The notes under the pieces were generated by a model. That model did no database searches. It saw only the letters and a list, made by a program, of their open reading frames with translations, and was not told the DNA's origin. Shown piece by piece: positions 27,191 through 34,220 of a DNA stretch of 64,000 bases (the first letter of the stretch is position 1; every line of letters begins with the position of its first letter). The translations under genes were made by a program, and so were the position numbers. This stretch comes from Desulfuromonas versatilis (GTDB taxonomy: Bacteria > Desulfobacterota > Desulfuromonadia > Desulfuromonadales > NIT-T3): contig NZ_AP024355.1 in the NCBI RefSeq assembly GCF_019704135.1, forward strand, positions 1,854,001 to 1,918,000. Reading direction: 5' to 3'.

Positions 27191-28425
27191 CGCGGGGGCA
27201 GGCCCGCCGCCTGACGGCTGGCGGCGATCTCCGCGCGGTCCTGGGGGTGGGCGGCCTGCCAGGCCGCTTTGCCCTCGCGGATGGCGGCGAGGTGGGCCTC
27301 GAGGTTGGCGGGGGTGAGGACGACCCCGAAATCGGCGGGGACGCTGCGCTCCGGGGAGTTGTAGGCGAACAGCCTGTCGAGCACCAAATCGCCGGCCTGG
27401 CGCTTGTAATGGGAGCTCTCCCAGTAGTAGCGCATCCGGGTGGCGGTGTCCCCCGCGGCGGGCACCTCTTCGCTGGTCACCGAGTTATAGCCGGAAAAAT
27501 CCCACAAAACGAAGGGCTGGCGGTCGGGGTGGCCGCCGGCCTCTTTGGCCAGCACCTCCACCAGGCGCCGCTTCCACTGCTCGAACTGTGGCCAGAGCCC
27601 CGCCTGGTCGATCACCTCGAGCAGCCGGGCGTGAGCGGGGGAGATGAACAGCTTAAGGTCGATGCCCTGGGCGCGGGCGAGGGTGATGATTTTCCGGAAC
27701 TGCTCCAAGGTGTCCAGGCCGGTTTCGGGGTTGACGAAGGCATATTTGCCGGCCGGGCGGGGGAACAGGTTGTCCCGGAAAAAGTGGGATTCGATGCGCT
27801 GGAAGCCGCTGCGGTGGCCGTTTCTGGCGACCCGGCGTTCATTGAAGCTCTCCTCGATCATCCCGTCGGGGCGCACGCCGGGGTACCTGACCGGGTTCTG
27901 CTTGCGCAGGGTGTCGAAGCTGGCCGCGACGGCGTCCACGGTCAACAGGGTCGACAGCAGGTAGTCCAGGCTGTCCAGATTGGAACCGTCGCCGGGCTCG
28001 CTCATCGGGTTGTGGTTAAAGGCATTGAACATGAAAAAATCGAGGCCGATCACCGCCTGATTGAGGGGTGCGGAGTCCTGCGCCTGCTCGAAGCGCCCGG
28101 CGATCTCCTCGATGGCGGCCCCGCCGAGGGCGAAGTTGAAGGCCGGCCCCGCTTGGGGATTCCAGCCGGGGTGGCCGGGATCGATGCCGACCTCGGTGCG
28201 CGAGGAGCCGAAGGCCAGGGCCCGGGGGCGCAGGTGCTCGACCAGCCAGGGCTTGCTCAGCCGGGAGTGCTTGGTGGCGATGTTTTTGTTGGCGTTGAAG
28301 CCGGGGGTGCGCAGCGCCCGGTAGATGTCATAGGGGTCTACCAGGTAGTTGCCCAGCCCCACCAGGGGCAGCAGCAGGGCGACGCTCAACAGAAGGTTGC
28401 GGGTCCAGGTTTTATACGAATGCAT
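27187..28425 (-). CDS. SGNH/AlgJ-like protein of an O-acetylation pair
   Basis: A 412-residue envelope protein with an N-terminal membrane anchor or signal (LLLSVALLLPLVGLGNYL, residues 11-28). A catalytic-type block GSSRTEVGIDP near residue 73 carries the nucleophile Ser of SGNH hydrolases, and WESSHYKRQAGD near 345 gives the partner His. It lies 21 bp downstream of the MBOAT gene on the same strand. Pairs of MBOAT and periplasmic SGNH proteins acetylate extracellular polymers (alginate, cellulose, peptidoglycan); the polymer here is unknown as no polysaccharide synthase is nearby. Confidence 0.8.
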   Translation of the reverse strand: MHSYKTWTRNLLLSVALLLPLVGLGNYLVDPYDIYRALRTPGFNANKNIATKHSRLSKPWLVEHLRPRALAFGSSRTEVGIDPGHPGWNPQAGPAFNFALGGAAIEEIAGRFEQAQDSAPLNQAVIGLDFFMFNAFNHNPMSEPGDGSNLDSLDYLLSTLLTVDAVAASFDTLRKQNPVRYPGVRPDGMIEESFNERRVARNGHRSGFQRIESHFFRDNLFPRPAGKYAFVNPETGLDTLEQFRKIITLARAQGIDLKLFISPAHARLLEVIDQAGLWPQFEQWKRRLVEVLAKEAGGHPDRQPFVLWDFSGYNSVTSEEVPAAGDTATRMRYYWESSHYKRQAGDLVLDRLFAYNSPERSVPADFGVVLTPANLEAHLAAIREGKAAWQAAHPQDRAEIAASRQAAGLPPR

Positions 28426-28446
28426 GGATGGCTGCCTCGAGTCGGA

Positions 28447-29844
28447 TCAGAACTGGAAATAGAGAAACTCGCTCACCCGCGAGAGGCTGAGGATGCTCCA
28501 GACCGCCAGAACGGCGGTGACCGCCGCGTAGCGCCAGGTCGGGGCGAAGTTTTTCGCCAGTTCCAGGGAGTTGCGCCCCAGCACAGCCACGGCGAGAAAG
28601 ACCAGCGCCAGGCTCAGCGAGTAGTCGTCGAAGGCCTCGGGCAGGGCGAAGCCGTTCAGGCCGAACATCCCTTCGAGCACCTTGAGGGCGTCGTCGAAGC
28701 TCTTGGCGCGGAAAAAGACCCAGGCGAAGTTGACGAAGTTGAAGGTCAGCAGCCAGGCCAGCCAGCGGGGCAGGCGCAGGCCGCGATCCTGCCACCACTT
28801 GTGGGCCGCGGTACCGGCACCGTGCAGCGCGCCCCAGGCGACGAAGGTCCAGCCGGCGCCGTGCCAGAGGCCGCCGAGCAGGAAGGTGAGAAACAGGTTG
28901 ACGTAGGTGCGGCGCGGCCCGCGCCGGTTTCCCCCCAGGGGGATGTAGAGGTAATCGCGCAGCCAGCGGCTCAGGGTCATGTGCCAGCGGCGCCAGAAAT
29001 CCTGGATGTTCAGTGCCTTGTAGGGGGAGTTGAAGTTGAGCGGCAGCACGATGTTGAACATCAGGGCCGAGCCGATGGCCATGTCGGTGTAGCCGCTGAA
29101 GTCGAAGTAGAGCTGCAGGGCGTAGCTCAGCGAGGCGGTCCAGGCCCCGAGAAAGCTCAGCTCGGAGAGCTGGTCGAAGCCGAGGCTCGCCCAGACCGCG
29201 AAGGTGTCGGCGACCACCACCTTTTTGAACAGCCCCAGGGCGAAGATGAACAGGCCGGTGGCCAGGTTGCGGTAATTGAGCACCTTGCCGCGCACCCGCT
29301 CGAACTGGGGCATCATCTCCTTGTGATGGACGATGGGGCCGGCGATCAGCTGGGGGAAGAAGGTGACGAACAGGCAGTAGTTGAGAAAGTCGTATTCCTG
29401 GGTCTGCCCCTGGTAGCTGTCGACCAGGTAGGCGATCTGCTGGAAAGTGAAAAAGCTTATGGCCAGGGGCAGCGCCAGGTGCAGCAGGGAAAATTCGCTG
29501 CCGGCCATGGCGTTGAGGTTGACCAGGAAGAAGTCGGCGTACTTGTAGTAGCCGAGCAGCGCCAGGTTGAGGCCGACCGCGCCGAGCAGCACGGCCTTTT
29601 TGGACAGGGTCCGCCGGCCGGTGGGCTCGGGGCGGCCGAGCACCGTGCCGATGCCGTAGTTGACCAGCATCGAGCCGACGATCAGCGGCAGGTAGACGGG
29701 GTTCCAGTAGGCGTAGAAAAACAGCGAGGCGAAGACCAGCCAGGTTTTGGCGGCCAGCACCAGCCGATAGCGCAGCAGCAGGAAATACCCAGCCAGCACC
29801 AGGGGGAGGAACAGGAAAATGTAGACCGGGGAATTGAACAGCAT
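28447..29844 (-). CDS. MBOAT O-acyltransferase, AlgI family
   Basis: A 465-residue integral membrane protein with about 12 spans that carries acetyl groups across the membrane for polymer O-acetylation. Signatures are PLAISFFTFQQIAYLVD near residue 130, DFWRRWHMTLSRWLRDYLYI near 285 and the catalytic His motif GGLWHGAGWTF near 326. The ATG at 29844 follows CTGGAGGGCCAGCC. First gene of a two-gene operon with the SGNH protein (21-bp gap). Confidence 0.93.
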   Translation of the reverse strand: MLFNSPVYIFLFLPLVLAGYFLLLRYRLVLAAKTWLVFASLFFYAYWNPVYLPLIVGSMLVNYGIGTVLGRPEPTGRRTLSKKAVLLGAVGLNLALLGYYKYADFFLVNLNAMAGSEFSLLHLALPLAISFFTFQQIAYLVDSYQGQTQEYDFLNYCLFVTFFPQLIAGPIVHHKEMMPQFERVRGKVLNYRNLATGLFIFALGLFKKVVVADTFAVWASLGFDQLSELSFLGAWTASLSYALQLYFDFSGYTDMAIGSALMFNIVLPLNFNSPYKALNIQDFWRRWHMTLSRWLRDYLYIPLGGNRRGPRRTYVNLFLTFLLGGLWHGAGWTFVAWGALHGAGTAAHKWWQDRGLRLPRWLAWLLTFNFVNFAWVFFRAKSFDDALKVLEGMFGLNGFALPEAFDDYSLSLALVFLAVAVLGRNSLELAKNFAPTWRYAAVTAVLAVWSILSLSRVSEFLYFQF

Positions 29845-30136
29845 GGCTGGCCCTCCAGGTTGACGTCGATCCGGCGGATTGTAGCCCCGGCGGGGCCGCA
29901 GATCAACCCGAAGCTTGGAAAATGGATGAATTTCAGGTAAATAGTTGCAATGAGGACAAAACGGGCTTCGGTCGGGGGGAAAGGAAAATGCTTTTTCCGG
30001 CTGGAAAGCCCCGCGGCAGATGGTAAAACATAGGGGGCGGCTGCTTCTCGGGGGAACGGCGGGGTAGCGGCCCGAGGGGGAACTGGTGGCGAACCGTGGT
30101 GGTGAATCTGGCGGCGGTTGCAGGGGAGGTCTGCTG
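29845..30136. other. Divergent promoter region, MBOAT/lipoprotein
   Basis: About 290 bp without a gene, lying between divergently transcribed units. It contains an AT-richer stretch (GGATGAATTTCAGGTAAATAG near 29923) but no clear -35/-10 pair that I would assign. Confidence 0.4.
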
Positions 30137-30781
30137 GTGAAGAGAATTGTCCTGGTCTGGCTCGGCCTGGTGTTGGCGGCGCTGCCTCTCGGCGGTTGCC
30201 TCGGCTACGTCCGGGGTGTGGAGAGCGTCCCCTATTTCGGAGAGAACCAGCCCGAAGCGGACAAGTACCTGGATTTCAGCGGCGTTTCGATCTACGTGGA
30301 CGTGAAGAACACCACCACTACCCACGAGGCTTTCTGGATCGGCCGCGAGGTGCCGCTTCTGCCGGTCTACCTGAGCGTGCGGGAAAAACCCACCTTCGGC
30401 TGGAAGCTGGGCGACCCGCTGCAGATCAAGACCATCGTCAACATCCAGCGCCCCGGCTTTCTGTTCGATCCGGCCCAGTTGGTGCTGACCGTGGGCGAGC
30501 AGGAATACGCGCTCAAGAGCGCCCTGGTTCATCATGGCCCCGGGCCGGCCGAGGCCGAGCTGAAGCCCGTGGCCAAGCCGATGGTGCTCGACGACACCAG
30601 CGGCCCCTACCAGTTCACGCTGATCTTCGCCCAACCGACGCTGCCCCCCCAGGAGATCATGATCCTGGATCTCTCCCGGGCCCTGCGCCACCCCGAGTTG
30701 CCGGGCCTGCCGAAAATTCATTTCTCCAAGGTCAGCTGGTCGCGGTGGTATTCGCGGGATTTTTCCGCCGGCAAGCCCTGA
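30137..30781 (+). CDS. Putative lipoprotein
   Basis: A 214-residue lipoprotein. GTG 30137 is chosen because GGGGAGG precedes it at 8 bp and the product then begins with a clean lipoprotein signal, MKRIVLVWLGLVLAALPLGG followed by the lipobox Cys. The mature part is beta-rich (FSGVSIYVDVKNTTTTHEAF; FLFDPAQLVLTVGEQEYALK) and looks like an immunoglobulin-type fold. No family recognised. It stands alone and ends 95 bp before a bidirectional terminator. Confidence 0.75.
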   Translation: MKRIVLVWLGLVLAALPLGGCLGYVRGVESVPYFGENQPEADKYLDFSGVSIYVDVKNTTTTHEAFWIGREVPLLPVYLSVREKPTFGWKLGDPLQIKTIVNIQRPGFLFDPAQLVLTVGEQEYALKSALVHHGPGPAEAELKPVAKPMVLDDTSGPYQFTLIFAQPTLPPQEIMILDLSRALRHPELPGLPKIHFSKVSWSRWYSRDFSAGKP

Positions 30782-30875
30782 ACCCCTCCGCAAACATGAA
30801 AGAAAGGAAGCGGTGATCATTCGCGCAAATCGATTCGGCAGGTGCTACTGGAGTGGAGCCGATAGCCAACATGTG

Positions 30876-30903
30876 AAAAGGGGCCCTGTCGAGGCCCCTT
30901 TTT
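30876..30903. terminator. Bidirectional terminator
   Basis: AAAAGGGGCCC, loop TGTCGA, GGCCCCTTTTT: it serves the lipoprotein gene (plus) and the methyltransferase gene (minus). Confidence 0.9.
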
Positions 30904-30915
30904 ATTTGCGGGTTT

Positions 30916-31440
30916 TCAGCGGCTGCCGTGCTGCCGCACGTACTCGTACATGACGATGGAGGCGGCGATGCTGACGTTGAGGCTCTGCACCTGGCCGTAC
31001 TGCGGGATGGCCAGCCGCCGCAGTCCGGGGTAGTTGGCGGGATCGAAGCTGAACCCCCACTCCTCGTGGCCGAAGACGAAGGCGCTTTTGCCAGGCAGGG
31101 CGGTGGCGGGAAGGGGGTTTTCTCCGGCGGGGTCGAGTAGGAACAGGTCGTAGCCCTGGGCCCGCAGCGCATCCCAGCACCCCTGGAAGTTGTCGTGGAA
31201 GCGGGCGGGAACCTTGCGGAACGACCCCTTTGCGGGTGCCGGGTCGAAGGGGCCGATGTCGATCAGGTGAACCTCGCGGGCGCCCAGGGCCTCGGCGCTG
31301 CGGAAGACCTTGGGGATATTGAACCCCGGTTTGAGGCTGTCGAGGACGACAACGTAGTCGTGAACCCCCGGCCGGGCCAACAGGTTGCGTTGGCGCTCCT
31401 TGCCGTAGCGCAGCAGGATGTCCTTGGTTCTGGCCTTCAT
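30916..31440 (-). CDS. SpoU/TrmH-family RNA methyltransferase
   Basis: A 174-residue SPOUT-class 2'-O-ribose methyltransferase. The three knot motifs are visible: motif 1 PGFNIPKVFRSAEALGA near residues 38-54, motif 2 FVFGHEEWGFS near 122-132, and motif 3 IPQYGQVQSLNVSIAASIVM near 147-166. The N-terminus is short, without the substrate-binding L30-like domain of long TrmH proteins, so it resembles TrmL-size enzymes. ATG 31440 has GGGAGGGCGCGA upstream. Target RNA unknown. An OsmC-like selenoprotein gene lies 80 bp upstream on the same strand. Confidence 0.9.
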   Translation of the reverse strand: MKARTKDILLRYGKERQRNLLARPGVHDYVVVLDSLKPGFNIPKVFRSAEALGAREVHLIDIGPFDPAPAKGSFRKVPARFHDNFQGCWDALRAQGYDLFLLDPAGENPLPATALPGKSAFVFGHEEWGFSFDPANYPGLRRLAIPQYGQVQSLNVSIAASIVMYEYVRQHGSR

Positions 31441-31520
31441 TCGCGCCCTCCCGGCAGGCTTGGATGCAGGTATTAAACCTGAAAAGGAGGGGCGAAGGCA
31501 AGTGCCAATGGGGGGCCCGC

Positions 31521-31991
31521 TCAGTCTTCCATCCGACACTCGGTGGTGATGTCGATCCCCTTGTAGAGCGACATATAGACCGGGCAGCTTTTTTGATGAA
31601 CCTCGTGGACCCGCTCGACGGTCTCCCTGGCCGAGGCCGGGGCCTTGAGCCGGTAGACGACGTGAATGCGGCGGATCACCAGGACGTTTTTCTCTTTGCC
31701 GATTTCCCCCCGGACCTCGGCGCTCAGCTTGCCATTCGATGCATCTATTTGACGCGCCTCCAGCGCGCCTCCGAAGGTGCCGGTCAGTCAGCCGCCGGCG
31801 GCGGCGACCACGTAGTCGAGGGTGGTGGCATGGGGCTCGGCCACCTGCTCGGGGCGCATGCCGTAGTGCTCGGCGATCGGGCCGTGGACGCCGAACCTGA
31901 CCGGTTCGGACTCCGCCGGCAGGTAGGCCAGCCGGGCCGGCCCCTTCTGCCTCTCGATGCGACATTGGGATATGTAGATGATGTCTTCCAT
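31521..31991 (-). CDS. OsmC/Ohr-like protein with selenocysteine at the peroxidatic position
   Basis: Read with the in-frame TGA (31788-31790) as selenocysteine, the gene encodes 156 residues of OsmC-family type. Sec68 sits in DYVVAAAGG-Sec-LTGTFGGAL, where relatives have the catalytic Cys. The resolving-type Cys136 is in HQKSCPVYMSL, 68 residues later, matching OsmC/Ohr spacing. The sequence after the TGA is fully protein-like and runs to a proper stop (TECRMED). A 7-bp hairpin with loop TGGAG begins 19 nt after the UGA, as bacterial SECIS elements do. OsmC/Ohr proteins reduce organic hydroperoxides. ATG 31991 follows AAAGGAGTGGCG. Without recoding the product would be a useless 67-residue fragment. 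Confidence 0.88.
31751..31769 (-). promoter_or_regulatory. Candidate bacterial SECIS hairpin in the OsmC-like gene
   Basis: On the minus strand GGCGCGC-TGGAG-GCGCGTC forms a 7-bp stem (one G-U) with a five-base loop that has G at its second position. It starts 19 nt downstream of the in-frame UGA; known bacterial SECIS loops lie roughly 16-37 nt downstream and carry a G in the first two loop positions. It is part of the coding sequence. Confidence 0.75.
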
Positions 31992-32112
31992 CGCCACTCC
32001 TTTCCCTGCGAATCAACGGGGGGCTCTTCTTGAAAGCTAACGCTTCGGGGGCGATTGTCAATCCGCGGCGGGTGGTATAATGGAGCCACCTCGGGAAAAG
32101 GAGGATGTCGTC

Positions 32113-32310
32113 ATGACCAACCCGCTGTGGCAGGGGCAACTGGATCGGGCCAAGGGAATGGCCAGGGAATTCTGGGGCGAACTGACCGGAGATCAGAAAG
32201 CCTTTTTGGAAGGGCGCAGGGAGCGGATGATCGGCCGCCTGGAGGCCAAATACGGTCTCAACCGCGAGGAAGCGGAGAAAGAGGCCGCGCAATGGCTCGA
32301 GCGCCAGTGA
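32113..32310 (+). CDS. CsbD-family stress protein
   Basis: A 65-residue helical protein matching the CsbD family: WQGQLDRAKGMAREFWGEL, then FLEGRRERMIGRLEAKYGL and EEAEKEAAQWLE. Family members are abundant general-stress proteins of unknown mechanism. ATG 32113 follows AAAGGAGGATGTCGTC. It is monocistronic, divergent from the selenoprotein gene and followed by a strong terminator. Confidence 0.88.
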   Translation: MTNPLWQGQLDRAKGMAREFWGELTGDQKAFLEGRRERMIGRLEAKYGLNREEAEKEAAQWLERQ

Positions 32311-32334
32311 GTGATGTGTCTGCTCCCCAAAATA

Positions 32335-32369
32335 GCAACGGGGCGTCCCATATGGGGACGCCCCGTTGC
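32335..32369. terminator. Bidirectional terminator, csbD/rhodanese
   Basis: GCAACGGGGCGTCCC, loop ATAT, GGGGACGCCCCGTTGC: a 15-bp near-perfect stem between convergent genes. Confidence 0.9.
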
Positions 32370-32393
32370 CGTTTCAGGCAGTAAACCCGTGGC

Positions 32394-33299
32394 TCAGTTC
32401 TCGGCCACCTTCTTGGGCAGGGCTACCGGCAGGTTGGGGTTGTTGGCCCACTCGATCCACGACCCGTCGTAATTGCGGACGTTGTAGCCGAGCCCGAGCA
32501 GAACCAGCGTGGCGTAGGAGGAGCGGATGCCGGTCTGGCAATGGGCGATGATCTCGCGCTCGGGGGTGATGCCCGCCTGGTTCAGCATCTCGCGGATCTC
32601 GGCCTCGCTCTTGAGCACCAGCACGCCGTCGACCTCTTTCTGCAGGTTGACCCAGTCGAGGTGCAGGCAACCCGGGATGTGCCCGCCGCGATCGGCGCGG
32701 ACCTCGCTCCCCTCGTATTCGGACTGCTTGCGGGTATCCCAAACGATGGTGTCGGGGTTGTTGAGCCGGGTCAGGATGTAGTCCGCCTCGGCGCGCACGT
32801 CCCTGGCGCCCAGGACTTTGTAGCCGCTGCCGGCGGTTACCGGGGTCGGCAGCATGGCGGTGGGGCGATTCTCCTTGCTCCACTTTTCATAGCCACCGTC
32901 CAAGACGTAGGCCTTTTCGTGACCGTGATAGCGCAGGGTCCAGATGAAACGGGCCGAATAGGGGTTTTTGTCCTCGGCGTAGGCCACCACGGTGGTGTCG
33001 GGGGTGATGCCGAAGCGGTCCATCAGCGCCTCGAACTCGGCGACGGTGGGAACCAGGCTTTTTACCCCGTTGCGGGTGAAGAGGAAATTCTCCTTGTCGA
33101 TGTGCAGGGCGCCGTCGACGTGGCCCAGCAGGTAGAGCGGGGCGACGCGCACGTCGACCACGGTGACCTGGGAGCGTTGCTTGGCCAGCCAATCGCTGGA
33201 GACGAAATAATCCTGCAGGGCGGCATTGGCGGTGGTGATGGAACCCAGGGCCAGGGTGACCAGCAGGGCCAGGGCGGCGACGAATCCTTTGTTGTGCAT
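32394..33299 (-). CDS. Exported thiosulfate sulfurtransferase (double rhodanese)
   Basis: A 301-residue periplasmic sulfurtransferase with two rhodanese domains. A signal peptide (MHNKGFVAALALLVTLALGS, cleaved near TTANA) leads to an inactive first domain (VVDVRVAPLYLLGHVDGALH; ending GGYEKW) and an active second domain with the catalytic Cys in IIAHCQTGIRSSY near residue 250. The active-site loop CQTGIR is compatible with thiosulfate. ATG 33299 follows AAGGAGATTGTCCC. The gene upstream encodes a C_GCAxxG_C_C protein (45-bp gap), so both may be cotranscribed. Confidence 0.92.
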   Translation of the reverse strand: MHNKGFVAALALLVTLALGSITTANAALQDYFVSSDWLAKQRSQVTVVDVRVAPLYLLGHVDGALHIDKENFLFTRNGVKSLVPTVAEFEALMDRFGITPDTTVVAYAEDKNPYSARFIWTLRYHGHEKAYVLDGGYEKWSKENRPTAMLPTPVTAGSGYKVLGARDVRAEADYILTRLNNPDTIVWDTRKQSEYEGSEVRADRGGHIPGCLHLDWVNLQKEVDGVLVLKSEAEIREMLNQAGITPEREIIAHCQTGIRSSYATLVLLGLGYNVRNYDGSWIEWANNPNLPVALPKKVAEN

Positions 33300-33344
33300 G
33301 GGACAATCTCCTTTTTTAACAATTTTCCGGTTCATCGAAATGCT

Positions 33345-33761
33345 CTATTTCTCAAGCAGTGCGGCGACGATTTCCGCCGTTTCGGCGGTGAGGGCCCGGC
33401 AGTTGGCCAGGTGCTCGCTGCTACCCCAGCGAAAGGGACGGGTCAGGGCCGAGCAGCAGGTAACGCGGTTTTTCTCCTTGAAGCGTTTCACCAACTCGGC
33501 GGCCAGCTCGCCCCGCCCGTTGATTGCCAGGGCGACCACCCCCCCGTTGACCGCCCCACAGAGGCATTTGGCGCCGCCGATTCCGCTGCCGAAGGCCTTG
33601 GTGATGGCCATCAGTTCCTCGTCGGCGCGGCCGGTGGTCGCCCGGAGGACGGACTGGGCACAGTTGAGCCCGGAGTCGTAATATTGTCCGGCGATCTCTC
33701 GTGGATTGCCTTCTGCGGTAAACGGCAAGGGCTTTCTGAATCTGACAAGTTTTCCCAGCAT
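33345..33761 (-). CDS. C_GCAxxG_C_C family redox protein
   Basis: A 138-residue protein with the defining conserved Cys/Gly pattern: YYDSGLNCAQSVLRATTG near residue 28, GSGIGGAKCLCGAVNGGVVA near 58-77 and VTCCSALTRPF near 100. Such proteins often accompany redox or sulfur genes; biochemistry is undetermined. GAGGCGCCA precedes the ATG at 33761. It is the first gene of a probable operon with the rhodanese. Confidence 0.9.
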   Translation of the reverse strand: MLGKLVRFRKPLPFTAEGNPREIAGQYYDSGLNCAQSVLRATTGRADEELMAITKAFGSGIGGAKCLCGAVNGGVVALAINGRGELAAELVKRFKEKNRVTCCSALTRPFRWGSSEHLANCRALTAETAEIVAALLEK

Positions 33762-33951
33762 TGGCGCCTCGTAAGTTGATCTAAGTAGTGTGGTAATGAT
33801 GTCTGTAAAAAACTAAGCCACTGGGAATTAAAAAGCAAGAAAAAAACTACCAAATCCGTGGGAAAAGCTTTGGAGGGACGACTTAGGGACTCGGGGGAGT
33901 ACTCTGCTGGTATCCCAAACTACTGAAAATTTTGTTAAAATACCGGAGGTC
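33762..33951. other. Intergenic region upstream of the efflux operon
   Basis: AT-richer sequence between divergent units. It probably holds the promoters of the C_GCAxxG_C_C gene and the cus-type operon (a TTTTGTTAAAATAC stretch at 33930 could be a -10 region). No defined operator recognised. Confidence 0.35.
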
Positions 33952-34041
33952 ATGGCGCTCTGGAGAGCCGCCCGAAAAAACCCGCATCAGAGGTGGGGAA
34001 TAAGCGGGTTGGTGTGTAAATTTCTACAAGCTGTAGGGTAA
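33952..34041 (+). CDS. Possible 29-aa leader ORF
   Basis: ATG 33952 is preceded by CCGGAGGTC, a strong ribosome-binding site, and opens a 30-codon frame (MALWRAARKNPHQRWG...) that stops at 34041. It contains one Cys. No homology can be claimed. It lies in the leader of the efflux operon and may be chance. Confidence 0.3.
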   Translation: MALWRAARKNPHQRWGISGLVCKFLQAVG

Positions 34042-34085
34042 ATTTCTCCAGTGACCCCGTGGAAAGCCGCCGGAGGGAAGGCCGA

Positions 34086-34220
34086 ATGCCGGCAAAATGG
34101 CCTTTTGTTTTCTGGCATTGCTTTTGCCAGCGGGAAAGCAGGCCAAGGACGGATGCAGCGTTAGACCAGGGTTGTCACTCCTTGGTGAGAGCCCCCAGTT
34201 TCGGAGACTTGACTCGATGA
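34086..34220 (+). CDS. Small upstream ORF coupled to the copper efflux operon, 44 aa
   Basis: A 44-residue ORF with ATG 34086 and CGGAGGGAAGGCCGA upstream. Its stop overlaps the start of the outer-membrane efflux gene as ATGA (34217-34220) in a different frame, the classic layout for translational coupling. The peptide carries HCFC near residues 11-14 and GCH near 29-31, possible metal ligands. Cys-rich upstream ORFs that sense copper by modulating translation are known in other proteobacteria (CruR/CutF type); assignment to that class is inference. Confidence 0.45.
   Translation: MPAKWPFVFWHCFCQRESRPRTDAALDQGCHSLVRAPSFGDLTR

Noticed and set aside
26644-29940. 1098-codon open frame on the plus strand
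   Set aside because: It is antisense to the SGNH and MBOAT genes and partly overlaps the FRG gene; composition is Gly/Ala/Arg/His-rich without domains, as expected in high-GC shadow frames.
31788-31997. OsmC-like gene as a 67-69-residue pseudogene fragment
   Set aside because: Protein-like sequence continues in the same frame after the TGA to a natural stop, and the hairpin is at SECIS distance; recoding explains it better than decay, although a sequencing error cannot be excluded here.
30916-32292. 458-codon open frame on the minus strand covering the methyltransferase and the OsmC-like gene
   Set aside because: Only its last 174 codons are a real protein (from ATG 31440). Upstream it reads the OsmC-like gene in the wrong frame.
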